64,000 nucleotides of DNA. Origin: Rhizobium tumorigenes. Lineage in GTDB: Bacteria; Pseudomonadota; Alphaproteobacteria; Rhizobiales; Rhizobiaceae. The translations under genes and the position numbers were made by a program. The stretch is taken from assembly GCF_003240565.2 (NCBI RefSeq), contig NZ_CP117255.1, positions 744,001 through 808,000 of the forward strand. The letters run 5' to 3'. Positions 19,076 through 28,435 of this stretch are shown in pieces; the first letter of the stretch is position 1; each line of letters starts with the position of its first letter. A model generated the notes under the pieces. It saw only the letters and a list, made by a program, of their open reading frames with translations, searched no databases and was not told the origin of the DNA.

Positions 19076-20307
19076 GGCTGGGCTCCGACCGCAAAGTTTT
19101 CGGCCTTCCCGTCAGCGGCGGATGCAACCTTCTGCGCCGAGCCGTCGCTGAACTCTTCCTTGATCGTCTGGCCGTCCGTCACTTGCGACTGGCCCTCGAT
19201 GATGACGTGATCGCCGACGGCGAGGCCCTTGGCCACGGCTGTGCGGTCGCCGTTGGCGCGCGCGACAGTTACCGGCGTGACGTGAACCTTGCTGTCCTTG
19301 CCGACCACGAACGCAATAAAGCCGTCCGGGCCTGGCGCCACGGCGACCGTCGGCACTACGATCAGCGGTTCCTTGTCCGAGAAGTGCACGGAGACGTTTT
19401 CCGATCTTCCGGGCCACAGCGCCCCATTGGCATTGTCGAATTTTGCCTTGACGATGATTGTGCCCGAGGCGGAATCAACCGTGTTATCGAAGAAGCTGAC
19501 TTCTCCCTGGCGAGGCTTACCCTTGGCGGAGCGCGGAACGGTGCTGACGGGAACCGGACCAGCCGCGAGCGCCTCCTGCAACTGGCGCAGACTGGTTTCC
19601 TGCAAATTGAATTTTATAAAGGCAGGATCGTACTTGGTGATCGTGACGATGGAGGTGCCGGGGCTTACATAAGCGCCGAGGCTGAGAGAGATGTCGCCGA
19701 GCCGTCCGTCATAAGGCGCACGGATATCGGTGTGCTCCAACAGCACCTCGTCCGACGCAAGTTGCGCCTTGTCGGCTGCAGCAGTCGCCACAGCTGCGTC
19801 GCGCGCCTCCTGCGCCTCGTCCGCCGTTGCCTGGGTGCCCGCCTTGCTGCTCAAAAGGTTCATCGCGCGGGTCAGCGCCGATTCTGTCTGGGCCAGCGTT
19901 GCCTGGTCCTTGGCATACACCGCCTTGTCCTTGTCGACGGTGGCCTGCGCGGTGCGTGGATCGAGTTTGGCAATCAGGTCGCCGGCCTTTACCGTTGCTC
20001 CATCCTGCGCGACGATCTGCGTGATCACGCCGCTTTCCTGCGCGGCTATGGTCGTCGAATCGACCGGCACCACCCATCCCGTGGCCGTCACATCCATCGG
20101 CAGGGTCGTCTCGACTGCAGCAACGGTTTTGACGACGACTGGCGCGCCTGACTTCTTGCGATTGCCATTCTCGGCCGTGCTGGCGCTTGCGGGCGACGTG
20201 GAGCCCTTTCCAAGCAGGGCAGAAACATAAGGAAGACGTTCCCGGTAAGTCCAAAGCGCCGCACCTGCGACAATGACGAGACACAGCGTGATCCAGAATT
20301 TCTTCAT
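19072..20307 (-). CDS. RND efflux periplasmic adaptor (membrane fusion protein)
   Basis: 411 residues. An N-terminal membrane anchor or signal (FWITLCLVIVAGAALWTY) is followed by the two lipoyl half-motifs (GWVVPVDSTTIAAQESGVI and IRAPYDGRLGDISLSLGAYV) flanking an alpha-helical hairpin of about 80 residues, then a beta-barrel and a membrane-proximal domain (VPTVAVAPGPDGFIAFVV). HlyD/AcrA family: it bridges the inner-membrane pump to the outer-membrane channel. First gene of a two-gene operon with the permease. The upstream region 20308-20664 should contain the operon promoter. Confidence 0.9.
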   Translation of the reverse strand: MKKFWITLCLVIVAGAALWTYRERLPYVSALLGKGSTSPASASTAENGNRKKSGAPVVVKTVAAVETTLPMDVTATGWVVPVDSTTIAAQESGVITQIVAQDGATVKAGDLIAKLDPRTAQATVDKDKAVYAKDQATLAQTESALTRAMNLLSSKAGTQATADEAQEARDAAVATAAADKAQLASDEVLLEHTDIRAPYDGRLGDISLSLGAYVSPGTSIVTITKYDPAFIKFNLQETSLRQLQEALAAGPVPVSTVPRSAKGKPRQGEVSFFDNTVDSASGTIIVKAKFDNANGALWPGRSENVSVHFSDKEPLIVVPTVAVAPGPDGFIAFVVGKDSKVHVTPVTVARANGDRTAVAKGLAVGDHVIIEGQSQVTDGQTIKEEFSDGSAQKVASAADGKAENFAVGAQP

Positions 20308-20664
20308 ATGTGCTACCGGTCAGGAACGACTTCACAAGTAAGCGCCCGAAGATGTGCAATGAAACCAACGCAAAGATAACAGCGCCGGAGTAACATTTCA
20401 CATTTCCGTTACAGCACCATTGGAATACGTTCAGTTCATCTTGGCTGGCGAACCATTGGCGGGCAATCTATCACAGTTATTTCCGGGGAAAAATTAACAC
20501 TTGGAAAGCTTCGGGCCGCCCGGCATGCCAAAAGGCAGTCAATCCCTCCGGAATTACATCCCCCGATTTCTCATTGCTCACACATGCCTCCGCTGATTGC
20601 AGCAGGCGCGTTGTCGCCTCAACAGTCCTAACTTACCTTAATCGTCTCCAAGACTGAGAGCAGT
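20308..20664. other. Intergenic region upstream of the efflux operon
   Basis: About 360 bases between the adaptor start and a hairpin after the SDR gene. It should contain the promoter of the efflux operon on the minus strand. No regulator gene or clear palindromic operator is seen. Confidence 0.5.
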
Positions 20665-20693
20665 CCGAACCCGGCGATCGATGTCGGGTTCGG
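20665..20693 (-). terminator. Hairpin following the SDR gene
   Basis: Perfect 9-bp stem CCGAACCCG / CGGGTTCGG with an 11-nt loop, 10 nt after the SDR stop codon on the minus strand. There is no T-run, so it may be a terminator or an RNA-stabilising hairpin. Confidence 0.5.
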
Positions 20694-20702
20694 TATCCGC
20701 GA

Positions 20703-21491
20703 TCAGACGGAGCGCGCAGCTCCGCCGTCGCAACGGATCATCGAGCCGGTGATGTAGCTTGCCGGCTCGCTGCAGAGGAAGGCCGCCGTCGCCGCGAATT
20801 CGTCGACCCGCCCGTAGCGCCCGACCGGGATGCGTGCCTGCTTTTCGGCACGAATGTCTTCCATCGGACGGCCCGTACGCTTTGCCGCTGCGCCGTCGAG
20901 GTCGTCGAGACGGTCGGTTGCGATGCTGCCCGGCAGCAGCATGTTCGAGGTCACTCCGTAGCTCGCAACTTCGCTTGCCAGCGTCTTGCTCCAGCCGGCA
21001 AGCGCCGGACGCATAGTGTTGGAAAGAGCCAGATTAGCCAGCGGCTCGATGACCCCGGATGATGCAACGGTCAGGATACGACCCCAGCCCTGCGCCTTCA
21101 TGGCCGGCAGCAGCGCATTGGTGAGGGTGATGATGCGCGCCACCATGGTAACAAAGTAGCTCTCGAGGTTCTCAGCGGTCATCTCCTCGGTGGTGCCGGG
21201 AGTAGGGCCACCGCTGTTGTTGACGAGGATGTCGAGGCCGCCGAGCTTTTCCGCAACTCCCTCGGTGAGTGTTTTGACGAAGTCGGGATGGGCGAGATCA
21301 GCTTGCAGCCAGGAGGCCTTGCCATTTCCCTCGGCATTGATGGCCGCACAGTTCGCCGCCAGCCTTTCGCCGCTGCGACCGCAGAGGAGCACGTCAGTGC
21401 CTTCGCGCGCCAGCGCAACGGCAATACCGTGTCCAAGTCCCTTCGAGGACGCCAGGATGAGTGCGCGTTTTCCCTTGATGCCGAGATCCAT
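20703..21491 (-). CDS. Short-chain dehydrogenase/reductase family protein with atypical active site
   Basis: 262 residues with a Rossmann fold: glycine motif ASSKGLGHGIA near the N-terminus, LVNNSGGP (the NNAG equivalent) and a C-terminal SYITGSMIRCDGG. The catalytic serine is present (VASSGVIEP), but the usual YxxxK is not: the aligned stretch reads LALSNTMR. It may therefore use a different mechanism or have lost dehydrogenase activity. Some 3-oxoacyl-ACP reductase-like SDRs share this variant. The substrate is unknown. Monocistronic, divergent from the ETF-QO gene. Confidence 0.82.
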   Translation of the reverse strand: MDLGIKGKRALILASSKGLGHGIAVALAREGTDVLLCGRSGERLAANCAAINAEGNGKASWLQADLAHPDFVKTLTEGVAEKLGGLDILVNNSGGPTPGTTEEMTAENLESYFVTMVARIITLTNALLPAMKAQGWGRILTVASSGVIEPLANLALSNTMRPALAGWSKTLASEVASYGVTSNMLLPGSIATDRLDDLDGAAAKRTGRPMEDIRAEKQARIPVGRYGRVDEFAATAAFLCSEPASYITGSMIRCDGGAARSV

Positions 21492-21743
21492 TGTGGTCGT
21501 CCTTCATTTTCGATGGCCTGTGCCGATGCTCCTCATATAGAGCGGCTGCTGGCGGCGTAGAAGAAAAATGCGCTGTCTTTTCCGTCTGTCCATTGCCCAC
21601 GGCATGAAAGCTCGGCTCACGGTCGATTGTGCGAATTGGGGGAGCCAGCGTCGCATCCCGGCTCGACAATCCCATTCCGTTTTGACAAGAGATAAGACAA
21701 AACGGGGACAGGGCCGCGCGCACGGCCAAGTGGAGACGACGCA

Positions 21744-23408
21744 ATGACCGATGCAATGGAACTGCCGGAACGCGAAAGCATGGAATTCGACGTCGTCATC
21801 GTCGGCGCCGGTCCGGCCGGTCTGTCGGCTGCTATCCGCCTGAAGCAGGTCAATCCGGACCTGACCGTCGTCGTGCTGGAAAAAGGCGCCGAGGTCGGCG
21901 CGCATATCCTGTCCGGAGCTGTAGTCGATCCTGTCGGCATTGACCGCCTGCTGCCGGGCTGGCGTGCAGAGGAGGGGCATCCCTTCAAGACGGAAGTCAA
22001 AGCCGACCATTTCATGCTGCTTGGCCCTGCCGGCTCTGTCCGCTTGCCGAATTTCCTGATGCCGCCACTGATGAGCAATCACGGCAACTACATCGTCTCC
22101 CTCGGCCTCGTCTGTCGATGGCTGGCCGAGAAGGCAGAGGGGCTCGGGGTCGAGATTTACCCCGGCTTTGCCGCGACAGAGGTACTCTATAATAGCGCCG
22201 GTGCCGTTATCGGCGTTGCCACCGGCGACATGGGCGTCGAGAAGAATGGCGAGCCCGGCCCGAATTTCACACGCGGCATGGAGTTGCTCGGCAAATACGT
22301 GCTGATCGGCGAGGGCGTGCGCGGTTCGCTGGCGAAGCAACTGATCGCCAAGTTCGACCTGTCAAAGGATCGCCAGCCGCAGAAGTTCGGCATCGGTATT
22401 AAGGAACTGTGGCAGGTGAAGCCCGAGAACCACAAGCAGGGGCTGGTGCAGCATTCCTTCGGCTGGCCGCTCGACATGAAGACTGGCGGCGGCTCATTCC
22501 TTTACCATCTTGAAGACAACACTGTGGCCGTCGGTTTTGTCGTCCACCTCAACTACAAGAACCCCTATCTCTATCCCTTTGAAGAGTTTCAGCGCTTCAA
22601 GACCCATCCTGCCATCCGCGGCACGTTCGAAGGTGGCAAGCGCCTTTCGTACGGCGCCCGCGCCATCACCGAGGGCGGCTGGCAGTCGGTGCCGAAGCTG
22701 ACCTTTCCGGGCGGCGCGCTGATCGGCTGCTCGGCCGGTTTCGTCAATGTTCCACGCATCAAGGGCAGCCATAATGCGGTGCTGTCCGGCATGATGGCGG
22801 CTGACAATATTGCCGCTGCGATTGCCGCCGGTCGTGCCAATGACGAAGTTATCGAGATCGAAAACGAATGGCGCAGCAGCGACATCGGCAAGGACCTGAA
22901 GCGGGTGCGCAACGTCAAGCCGCTATGGTCGAAGTTCGGCACCGTGCTCGGCGTCGCGCTCGGCGGCCTCGACATGTGGACCAACTCGCTGTTCGGTTTC
23001 TCGTTTTTCGGCACCGTCGATCACGGCAAGACCGACGCCGCTTCGCTGGAACCTGCGGCAAAGCACAAGAAGATCGACTATCCGCGTCCGGATGGCGTGC
23101 TGACCTTTGACCGCCTGTCGTCCGTTTTCCTGTCGAACACCAATCACGAGGAAAACGAACCGGTCCACCTGCAGGTCAAAGACATGGCGCTGCAGAAATC
23201 CTCCGAACACGACATCTACGCCGGCCCCTCGACGCGCTACTGTCCCGCCGGTGTCTATGAATGGGTAGAGAAGGACGGAACGGAAACCTACGTCATCAAC
23301 GCCCAGAACTGCGTTCACTGCAAGACCTGCGACATCAAGGACCCGAACCAGAACATCAACTGGGTGCCGCCGCAGGGTGGTGAGGGGCCGGTCTATCCGA
23401 ACATGTGA
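21744..23408 (+). CDS. Electron transfer flavoprotein-ubiquinone oxidoreductase
   Basis: 554 residues, the usual length. The N-terminal FAD-binding motif is VVIVGAGPAGLSAAIRL. The C-terminal ferredoxin-like 4Fe-4S domain carries the four cysteines in RYCPAGVYEW and NCVHCKTCDIKDP. The membrane-bound enzyme passes electrons from ETF (fatty-acid and amino-acid dehydrogenases) to ubiquinone. The start is ATG 21744, with GGAG upstream. The next gene begins 12 bp after the stop, so the two are likely co-transcribed. Confidence 0.95.
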   Translation: MTDAMELPERESMEFDVVIVGAGPAGLSAAIRLKQVNPDLTVVVLEKGAEVGAHILSGAVVDPVGIDRLLPGWRAEEGHPFKTEVKADHFMLLGPAGSVRLPNFLMPPLMSNHGNYIVSLGLVCRWLAEKAEGLGVEIYPGFAATEVLYNSAGAVIGVATGDMGVEKNGEPGPNFTRGMELLGKYVLIGEGVRGSLAKQLIAKFDLSKDRQPQKFGIGIKELWQVKPENHKQGLVQHSFGWPLDMKTGGGSFLYHLEDNTVAVGFVVHLNYKNPYLYPFEEFQRFKTHPAIRGTFEGGKRLSYGARAITEGGWQSVPKLTFPGGALIGCSAGFVNVPRIKGSHNAVLSGMMAADNIAAAIAAGRANDEVIEIENEWRSSDIGKDLKRVRNVKPLWSKFGTVLGVALGGLDMWTNSLFGFSFFGTVDHGKTDAASLEPAAKHKKIDYPRPDGVLTFDRLSSVFLSNTNHEENEPVHLQVKDMALQKSSEHDIYAGPSTRYCPAGVYEWVEKDGTETYVINAQNCVHCKTCDIKDPNQNINWVPPQGGEGPVYPNM

Positions 23409-23419
23409 GGAGCGCCGGG

Positions 23420-23950
23420 ATGGCGGGAGATCCGGCCGACAGCTTCATCATCCGGCTGGCCCGGCTTGAGGAGTTGCCACGGCTGACGGAAATCGAACTC
23501 GATGCCTTCGCAACGCTTGCGGATGCGCGTGGTGGAGGCCGCGAAGCCCATGCCTTGCCGGAGAGCCTGCTGCGGCAATCGCTGGACGACGATCTGCTGT
23601 TCGTTGCCGCAGACAAGGAGAACCAGCCGGTAGCCTTTCTCGCTGGCACGCAAAGCGACGAAACGCTTTATATTCAGGAGGTAGACGTTGCACGTGCCTG
23701 GCAACGCAAGGGCGTCGGCCGGCGTCTGATGGCAACAGCCATCGAAACCGCCCGCGCCAGTCGCCTGCGCGGCGTGACGCTGACGACGGATCGTTTGGTG
23801 CCTTTCAACGCGCCTTTTTATGCCCGGCTGGGGTTTTCGGAAATCGTCGACAGCGACCTTGTCCCTGAACTGCGCAAAGCGCTGCACAACGAAGTCTCCG
23901 TCGGCATGGGTGCAGACCGGCGTGTGGCCATGATCCTGCGTTTTAACTGA
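23420..23950 (+). CDS. GNAT-family N-acetyltransferase
   Basis: 176 residues from ATG 23420 (GAGGAG 7 nt upstream; a GTG at 23405 in the same frame is less likely). The GNAT fold is visible: an N-terminal strand-helix (IIRLARLEELPRLTEIE), the acetyl-CoA pyrophosphate loop VARAWQRKGVGRRLMATAIE (Q/RxxGxG/A), and FNAPFYARLGFSEI. The acceptor is unknown. It directly follows the ETF-QO gene. Confidence 0.88.
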   Translation: MAGDPADSFIIRLARLEELPRLTEIELDAFATLADARGGGREAHALPESLLRQSLDDDLLFVAADKENQPVAFLAGTQSDETLYIQEVDVARAWQRKGVGRRLMATAIETARASRLRGVTLTTDRLVPFNAPFYARLGFSEIVDSDLVPELRKALHNEVSVGMGADRRVAMILRFN

Positions 23951-23984
23951 TGGTTTGCACGTCGAGTGCAATCCGCCGATGATT

Positions 23985-24005
23985 GGCGGGCGGTAGCCGC
24001 CCGCC
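23985..24005. terminator. Hairpin between convergent genes
   Basis: Perfect 9-bp stem GGCGGGCGG / CCGCCCGCC with a 3-nt loop, sitting between the acetyltransferase stop and the mgtE stop. Probably a bidirectional terminator; no T-run is seen. Confidence 0.5.
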
Positions 24006-24014
24006 TGACAGGCA

Positions 24015-25388
24015 TCAGAGCAGGGTGCCGCTGAGGATCGCCAGGGCAACGGTGAAATAAATCACCAGCCCAGTGACATCGACCAGCGTCGCCACGAACG
24101 GCGCCGAGGCGCTGGCGGGATCGAGCCGCATCTTCTGCAGGATGAACGGCAGCATCGAGCCGCAAATCGAGCCGAAAGTGACGATGCCGATCAGCGCACC
24201 GAACACCGTCAGCCCCACCAGCTGCCAGTGCGGTCCATAGTCGAACAACCCCAGCTGCTGCCAGGCAACGATACGGACGAAGCCGACAAGCCCGAGAATT
24301 GCGCCGAGCGTGATGCCGGTCGGCAATTCGCGCAGGAGTACTCTCCACCAGTCGGAAAGCTTGAGTTCGCCGAGCGCCAGCGCCCGGATGATCAGCGACG
24401 TCGCCTGCGAGCCGGAATTGCCGCCGGAGCTCATGATCAGCGGGATGAACAGCGTCAGCACGACCGCCTTTTCCAGTTCACCCTCGAAATGCTGCATGGC
24501 ACTTGCAGTCAGCATTTCGCCGAGGAACAGTGCCGCCAGCCAGCCGGCGCGCTTGCGGATCATGCCGGTGAAGCTGATCTGCATGTAAGGCTTGCCGAGT
24601 GCTTCCATGCCGCCGAATTTCTGGGCGTCCTCCGTGGTGTCGGCAATCATCGTGTCGATGACATCGTCGACCGTGACAATCCCCAGCATCTTCTGTTCGT
24701 CGTTGACGATCGGCAGCGCCAGCAGGTTGTGCTTGCGGATCAGGCGCGCGACATCCTCCTGTCTCATCAGCGGATACGCCGTCACCGGTTCGCCCATCTG
24801 GGCAACCGTGAGGATCGACGCGTCGTTCTCACCATTGATCAGCCGGCGCAGTGTGACAACATGGGTCAACGCATGTGTCAGGCTGTCGAGCACGTAGATG
24901 GCGTAGACGGTCTCGCGGGAGCGCTCCACCTGGCGGACGTGCTGCAGCGCCTGGCCGACGGTCCAGTCGTCCGGCACGCTCACATACTCCGTCGTCATGA
25001 TGGCACCCGCCGTGCGTGGCGGATAGCCCATCAGGGCCTTGATCGCCTGTTGCGTCGCAAGGTCCAGCCGCGCGACGAGGGCATCCCGGACATCCTCGTC
25101 CATTTCGAGGATAATGTCGGCAACGCGGTCGTTGGCGGTGGCGTTGAGCAACTTTGCCGCATGCTCCGGCGGCATCGCGGTCACGATGTCGGCCGCGTTG
25201 TGCAGCTCCGGCTGGTTGAGGACATGCACCGCCTTCTGCAGCGACAATGTCGCCAGTGTCGCGGCTGCCTCTCTCACGTCGAGGGCATTGAGCCGTTCGA
25301 CGCGCTCTGCGGTGGTGATGCCGCGCGTTTCGTGCAGGAGGTTAAGGGCGGCGTGGCCGGCCCGAACGGGTAAGCTGTTAAGGTTCAT
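24015..25388 (-). CDS. mgtE: MgtE-family magnesium transporter
   Basis: 457 residues. The cytosolic N domain is at about 1-135, followed by a tandem CBS pair (MTTEYVSVPDDWTVGQAL and MRQEDVARLIRKHNLLALPI, then GIVTVDDVIDTMIADTTED) and a C-terminal five-helix membrane domain (LFIPLIMSSGGNSGSQATSL, with the conserved GGNSGSQ). This is a homodimeric magnesium channel gated by Mg binding to the N and CBS domains. Its 5' leader (25389-25450) can fold so as to occlude the ribosome binding site, suggesting translational control. Confidence 0.93.
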   Translation of the reverse strand: MNLNSLPVRAGHAALNLLHETRGITTAERVERLNALDVREAAATLATLSLQKAVHVLNQPELHNAADIVTAMPPEHAAKLLNATANDRVADIILEMDEDVRDALVARLDLATQQAIKALMGYPPRTAGAIMTTEYVSVPDDWTVGQALQHVRQVERSRETVYAIYVLDSLTHALTHVVTLRRLINGENDASILTVAQMGEPVTAYPLMRQEDVARLIRKHNLLALPIVNDEQKMLGIVTVDDVIDTMIADTTEDAQKFGGMEALGKPYMQISFTGMIRKRAGWLAALFLGEMLTASAMQHFEGELEKAVVLTLFIPLIMSSGGNSGSQATSLIIRALALGELKLSDWWRVLLRELPTGITLGAILGLVGFVRIVAWQQLGLFDYGPHWQLVGLTVFGALIGIVTFGSICGSMLPFILQKMRLDPASASAPFVATLVDVTGLVIYFTVALAILSGTLL

Positions 25389-25450
25389 GAGCTCGCCTTT
25401 CTGTCGATCCGCCGCAGCGGCGGATCGTGGCGAGCCGACAGGAGTCGGTT
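25389..25450 (-). promoter_or_regulatory. Structured mRNA leader of mgtE, possible RBS-sequestering element
   Basis: Reading the mgtE strand, a small hairpin CCGAC-TCCT-GTCGG (25435-25448) is followed directly by CTCGCC and a strong GATCCGCC/GGCGGATC hairpin (25406-25426). Then comes AAAGGCGAGCTC in front of the ATG. GCTCGCC upstream is exactly complementary to GGCGAGC at the Shine-Dalgarno region, so a long helix could enclose the central hairpin and hide the RBS, competing with the small 5' hairpin. A magnesium-responsive switch is inference. I do not see the M-box consensus. Confidence 0.4.
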
Positions 25451-25751
25451 ACTGCACGAAGGCCGCTGACGGCATAGGCAATCGACTGCTACTGTCGCTA
25501 GGCATCGTGAGATGACTCCGGTTGATCGGCATGGATGTCATTGACCTCCACGCCGCGAGAAATCGCGCCAAATGCCCGAAAAGTCAAGCGCGATAGGGGC
25601 TTGGACCTGTTGCTGCATCGCTTTTTTCACGACAGTGAAAAACTGCATCGTTGGGTTGAGGTGCGGGATGGCGTCTGCAATTTAAGACAGGAAAGCCGCG
25701 TAGTGACTCGGCTCCCCTGTCTTCACATTTTGCTAGAAAGCCTTGAAACCT
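25451..25751. other. Intergenic region upstream of the mgtE leader
   Basis: About 300 bases between the leader and the end of the reductase gene. It should hold the mgtE promoter. The stretch nearest the reductase stop (25600-25750) is AT-richer; no other feature is recognised. Confidence 0.4.
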
Positions 25752-26765
25752 TTAAAATCCTGCCAGTACGATCTTGCCCTTCGTCGCGCCACTTTCCAGC
25801 ATCGCATGTGCCTTTTTGAGGTTGGCAGCGTTGATGGTGCCGAGCGTTTCGGTCAAGGTCGTGCGCACCCTGCCGGTGTCCACAAGCCCTGCCACCTCGG
25901 TCAGAAGGTTGTGCTGCTCGATCATGTCGGCAGTCTGGAACAGCGAGCGCGTGAACATCAGCTCCCAGTGAACCGAGATCGACTTGCGCTTGAATGCCAT
26001 GATATCGAGCGTCTTGGGGTCATCGATCAGCGCAAAGCGACCCTGCGGAGCGATCGCTTCGGCGATGTCGGCAAGGTGCTTTCCGGTATTGGTCGTCGAG
26101 AACACGAACGCCGGTGCTCCAAGACCCAGTGCCTCGATCTGTGGCGCCAACGGCTTGGAATGGTCGATGACATGGTGAGCGCCGAGTTCCCGGACCCAGC
26201 TTTGCGTTTCAGGACGCGACGCGGTGGCAATGACGGTCAGGTCCGTCAGCGTGCACGCCAGCTGTATGGCAATCGAGCCGACGCCGCCGGCACCGCCGAT
26301 GATCAGGATCGTCCGCGAAGCACCTGGAACCGTGTCCTGCACCTTAAGGCGGTCGAACAGTGTCTCATAAGCCGTGATGGCGGTGAGCGGCAGTGCCGCA
26401 GCGGCTGCGAAATCGAGGCTTTTCGGTTTCAGAGCGACGATGCGCTCGTCCACCAGATGGAATTCGGCATTCGAGCCGCCGCGATCGATGGCTCCGGCGT
26501 AGTAGACCTCGTCTCCCGGCTTGAACATCCTGACCTTCGGACCCGTCGCCTTGACGATGCCGGCCGCATCCCATCCGAGAACCTTGTATTGGCCGCCCTC
26601 GGGTGTCACGCCGGCACGGACCTTGGTATCGACGGGGTTCACGGAAACGGCCTTGATCTCGACGAGCAGATCCCGTCCGCTGGCTACCGGCATTGGCAGG
26701 TCGACGTCGATCAGTGCGCTTTCGGCTGCGATCGGCATTGGATTCTGATAAGCGACGGCGCGCAT
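25752..26765 (-). CDS. Zinc-type alcohol dehydrogenase-like / quinone oxidoreductase family protein
   Basis: 337 residues from ATG 26765 (AGGAG 6 nt upstream). An N-terminal GroES-like domain (GWDAAGIVKATGPKVRMFKPGDEVYYAG) is followed by a Rossmann domain with the NADP motif (IIGGAGGVGSIAIQLA). The structural-zinc cysteines are absent, matching the zinc-independent quinone-reductase subgroup (ZADH/YhdH-like MDR). It reduces enones or quinones with NADPH; the precise substrate is unknown. Monocistronic. Confidence 0.88.
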   Translation of the reverse strand: MRAVAYQNPMPIAAESALIDVDLPMPVASGRDLLVEIKAVSVNPVDTKVRAGVTPEGGQYKVLGWDAAGIVKATGPKVRMFKPGDEVYYAGAIDRGGSNAEFHLVDERIVALKPKSLDFAAAAALPLTAITAYETLFDRLKVQDTVPGASRTILIIGGAGGVGSIAIQLACTLTDLTVIATASRPETQSWVRELGAHHVIDHSKPLAPQIEALGLGAPAFVFSTTNTGKHLADIAEAIAPQGRFALIDDPKTLDIMAFKRKSISVHWELMFTRSLFQTADMIEQHNLLTEVAGLVDTGRVRTTLTETLGTINAANLKKAHAMLESGATKGKIVLAGF

Positions 26766-26894
26766 GGGGGACTCCTGTGTTTGTAGCGAAACACGTTAGA
26801 TGCGCATCGTCAATCGGCAACGCAAGGAGCATCGTCCGAGTTGGGCTCTATCGAGGCCGTCAAAGTGCGCCGTGAATGTCCTGGGAGGATGAGG

Positions 26895-28112
26895 CTAGAC
26901 GATCCCGGCCTTACGCTCCAGCGCAACGGATATGCCGAATACCGCGAGGCCACCGACCGAAAGGATGGCGCCGACATAGCCGGTGGCAGCCGCAGTGTAG
27001 CCCCAGGCGATGGCAATGCCGCCCAGCCATGCGCCGAGCGCGTTGGCGACGTTGAAGGCCGAGTGATTGGAGGCGGCGGCCAGCGTCTGGGCATCGGCTG
27101 CCACATCCATCAACCGGGTCTGGACGGCAGGACAGGCAGCAAAGCCGCATCCGATCAGGAAGGTGCAGACGCACAGCATGACGGGATCGGCAGCAGTCAT
27201 CGAAAACAGCGTCATGATGACGACATTGAAAGCCAGCATGCCGCCGATTGTGCCCTTCAGCGAGATATCGGCGAGCCGCGAGCCGACGACATTGCCGACA
27301 TTCATGCCGATGCCGAATAGCGCCAGCACGACCGGGATCATTCCCACCGAGAGGTGGGCGACATCCGTTGTCGTCGAGGCGATGTAGGTAAATATCGAGA
27401 ACATGCCGCCGAAGCCGACGGCAGCGATGGCGAGCGTCAGCCAGACCTGGACGCGCACCAGAGCTCCGAGTTCGCGCAGAACGCTGGCGCCCTCGGCAAC
27501 CTTGTCTTTCGGCAGGAACAAGGCGATCAGCAGGACCGTCAGGGCGCCGAGGCCCCCAACCATCATGAATGCGGCCCGCCAGTCGAGCAGCTGCCCGAGG
27601 AACGTGGCGATCGGCGTGCCGATCAACGTCGCGATGGTGAGCCCGAGCATGACGCGTCCGACAGCCCGTGCACGCCGATGGATCGGCACCATGGAGGCAG
27701 CCACCAGGGCTGCAACCCCGAAATAGGCTCCATGCGGCAGACCGGTCAGGAAACGCAGCAGCGTGAAGCTTGCAAACGTCGGCGCGAAAGCGCTCATGAT
27801 GTTGCCGGCGGCAAACACCGTCATCAGCAGCAGCAACAATGTCCGCCGGGCAAGCTTGGCCGACAGCACCGCAATCACCGGCGCGCCGATGACGACGCCA
27901 AGCGCATAGGCGCTGATGACATATCCTGCTTCCGGCGTCGTCACATGGAATGTATCGGCGACATTGGGAAGCAGTCCCATGATGACGAACTCGCCGGTAC
28001 CGATGCCGAAACCGCCCATGGCAAGTGCCAGCATGACAAGTGCGACGGCAGTGCTCGACGGAGCTTCGACTGTGGATGGCGGATCGAGGTTGTCGATGAC
28101 AAGGTCGGTCAC
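26895..28112 (-). CDS. MFS transporter, DHA1 (AraJ-like) family
   Basis: 405 residues from GTG 28112, which has GGAG 5 nt upstream; the frame is open to 28289, but that extension is not membrane-like. There are 12 predicted helices. Helix 1 ends GIGTGEFVIMGLLPNVA, as in AraJ/YdhP sugar and drug exporters. The loop 2-3 motif is SAKLARRTLLLL, and motif C is on helix 5. An inner-membrane exporter, drug or sugar, unknown. Divergent from the lipid kinase gene. Confidence 0.88.
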   Translation of the reverse strand: MTDLVIDNLDPPSTVEAPSSTAVALVMLALAMGGFGIGTGEFVIMGLLPNVADTFHVTTPEAGYVISAYALGVVIGAPVIAVLSAKLARRTLLLLLMTVFAAGNIMSAFAPTFASFTLLRFLTGLPHGAYFGVAALVAASMVPIHRRARAVGRVMLGLTIATLIGTPIATFLGQLLDWRAAFMMVGGLGALTVLLIALFLPKDKVAEGASVLRELGALVRVQVWLTLAIAAVGFGGMFSIFTYIASTTTDVAHLSVGMIPVVLALFGIGMNVGNVVGSRLADISLKGTIGGMLAFNVVIMTLFSMTAADPVMLCVCTFLIGCGFAACPAVQTRLMDVAADAQTLAAASNHSAFNVANALGAWLGGIAIAWGYTAAATGYVGAILSVGGLAVFGISVALERKAGIV

Positions 28113-28435
28113 GGAAGCTCCAGATAGGCTGGCTGCAGGAGGCTTTTTGCAGCGCCAGTTAACTTGACGCCAGCCCCGGTCACAGATCGGAAAATTTGGG
28201 ATGGCGCGACGCACCTCGCGGTGAATATGAATCAAAAGGATAGCCGCGTCCCCTGCGTTTTTCGCACCGCAGCACGGGCGGTTGTGCATACGTATGTCAA
28301 CGACCGGCGCTCACCTTTCTTCACGTTGCAGTGACGGGATTGTCTTGATTTTGCTCGACGACAGGCCATCTTAGCGAGAGAATTGCATGGGCTGTCTGAT
28401 ATCGGCGGTCCGAAATGAGGAAACCGGGATCCTCT
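28113..28435. other. Divergent promoter region
   Basis: About 320 bases between the divergent MFS and lipid kinase genes; it should contain both promoters. An AT-rich patch around 28310-28370 is the best candidate. No palindromic operator stands out. Confidence 0.4.

Noticed and set aside
24228..25373. Long plus-strand frame opposite mgtE
   Set aside because: Shadow of a complete MgtE gene; composition is Arg/Gln/His-rich with no motif.
25389..25751. M-box magnesium riboswitch upstream of mgtE
   Set aside because: The conserved M-box sequence blocks are not visible; only a generic RBS-pairing leader can be claimed.
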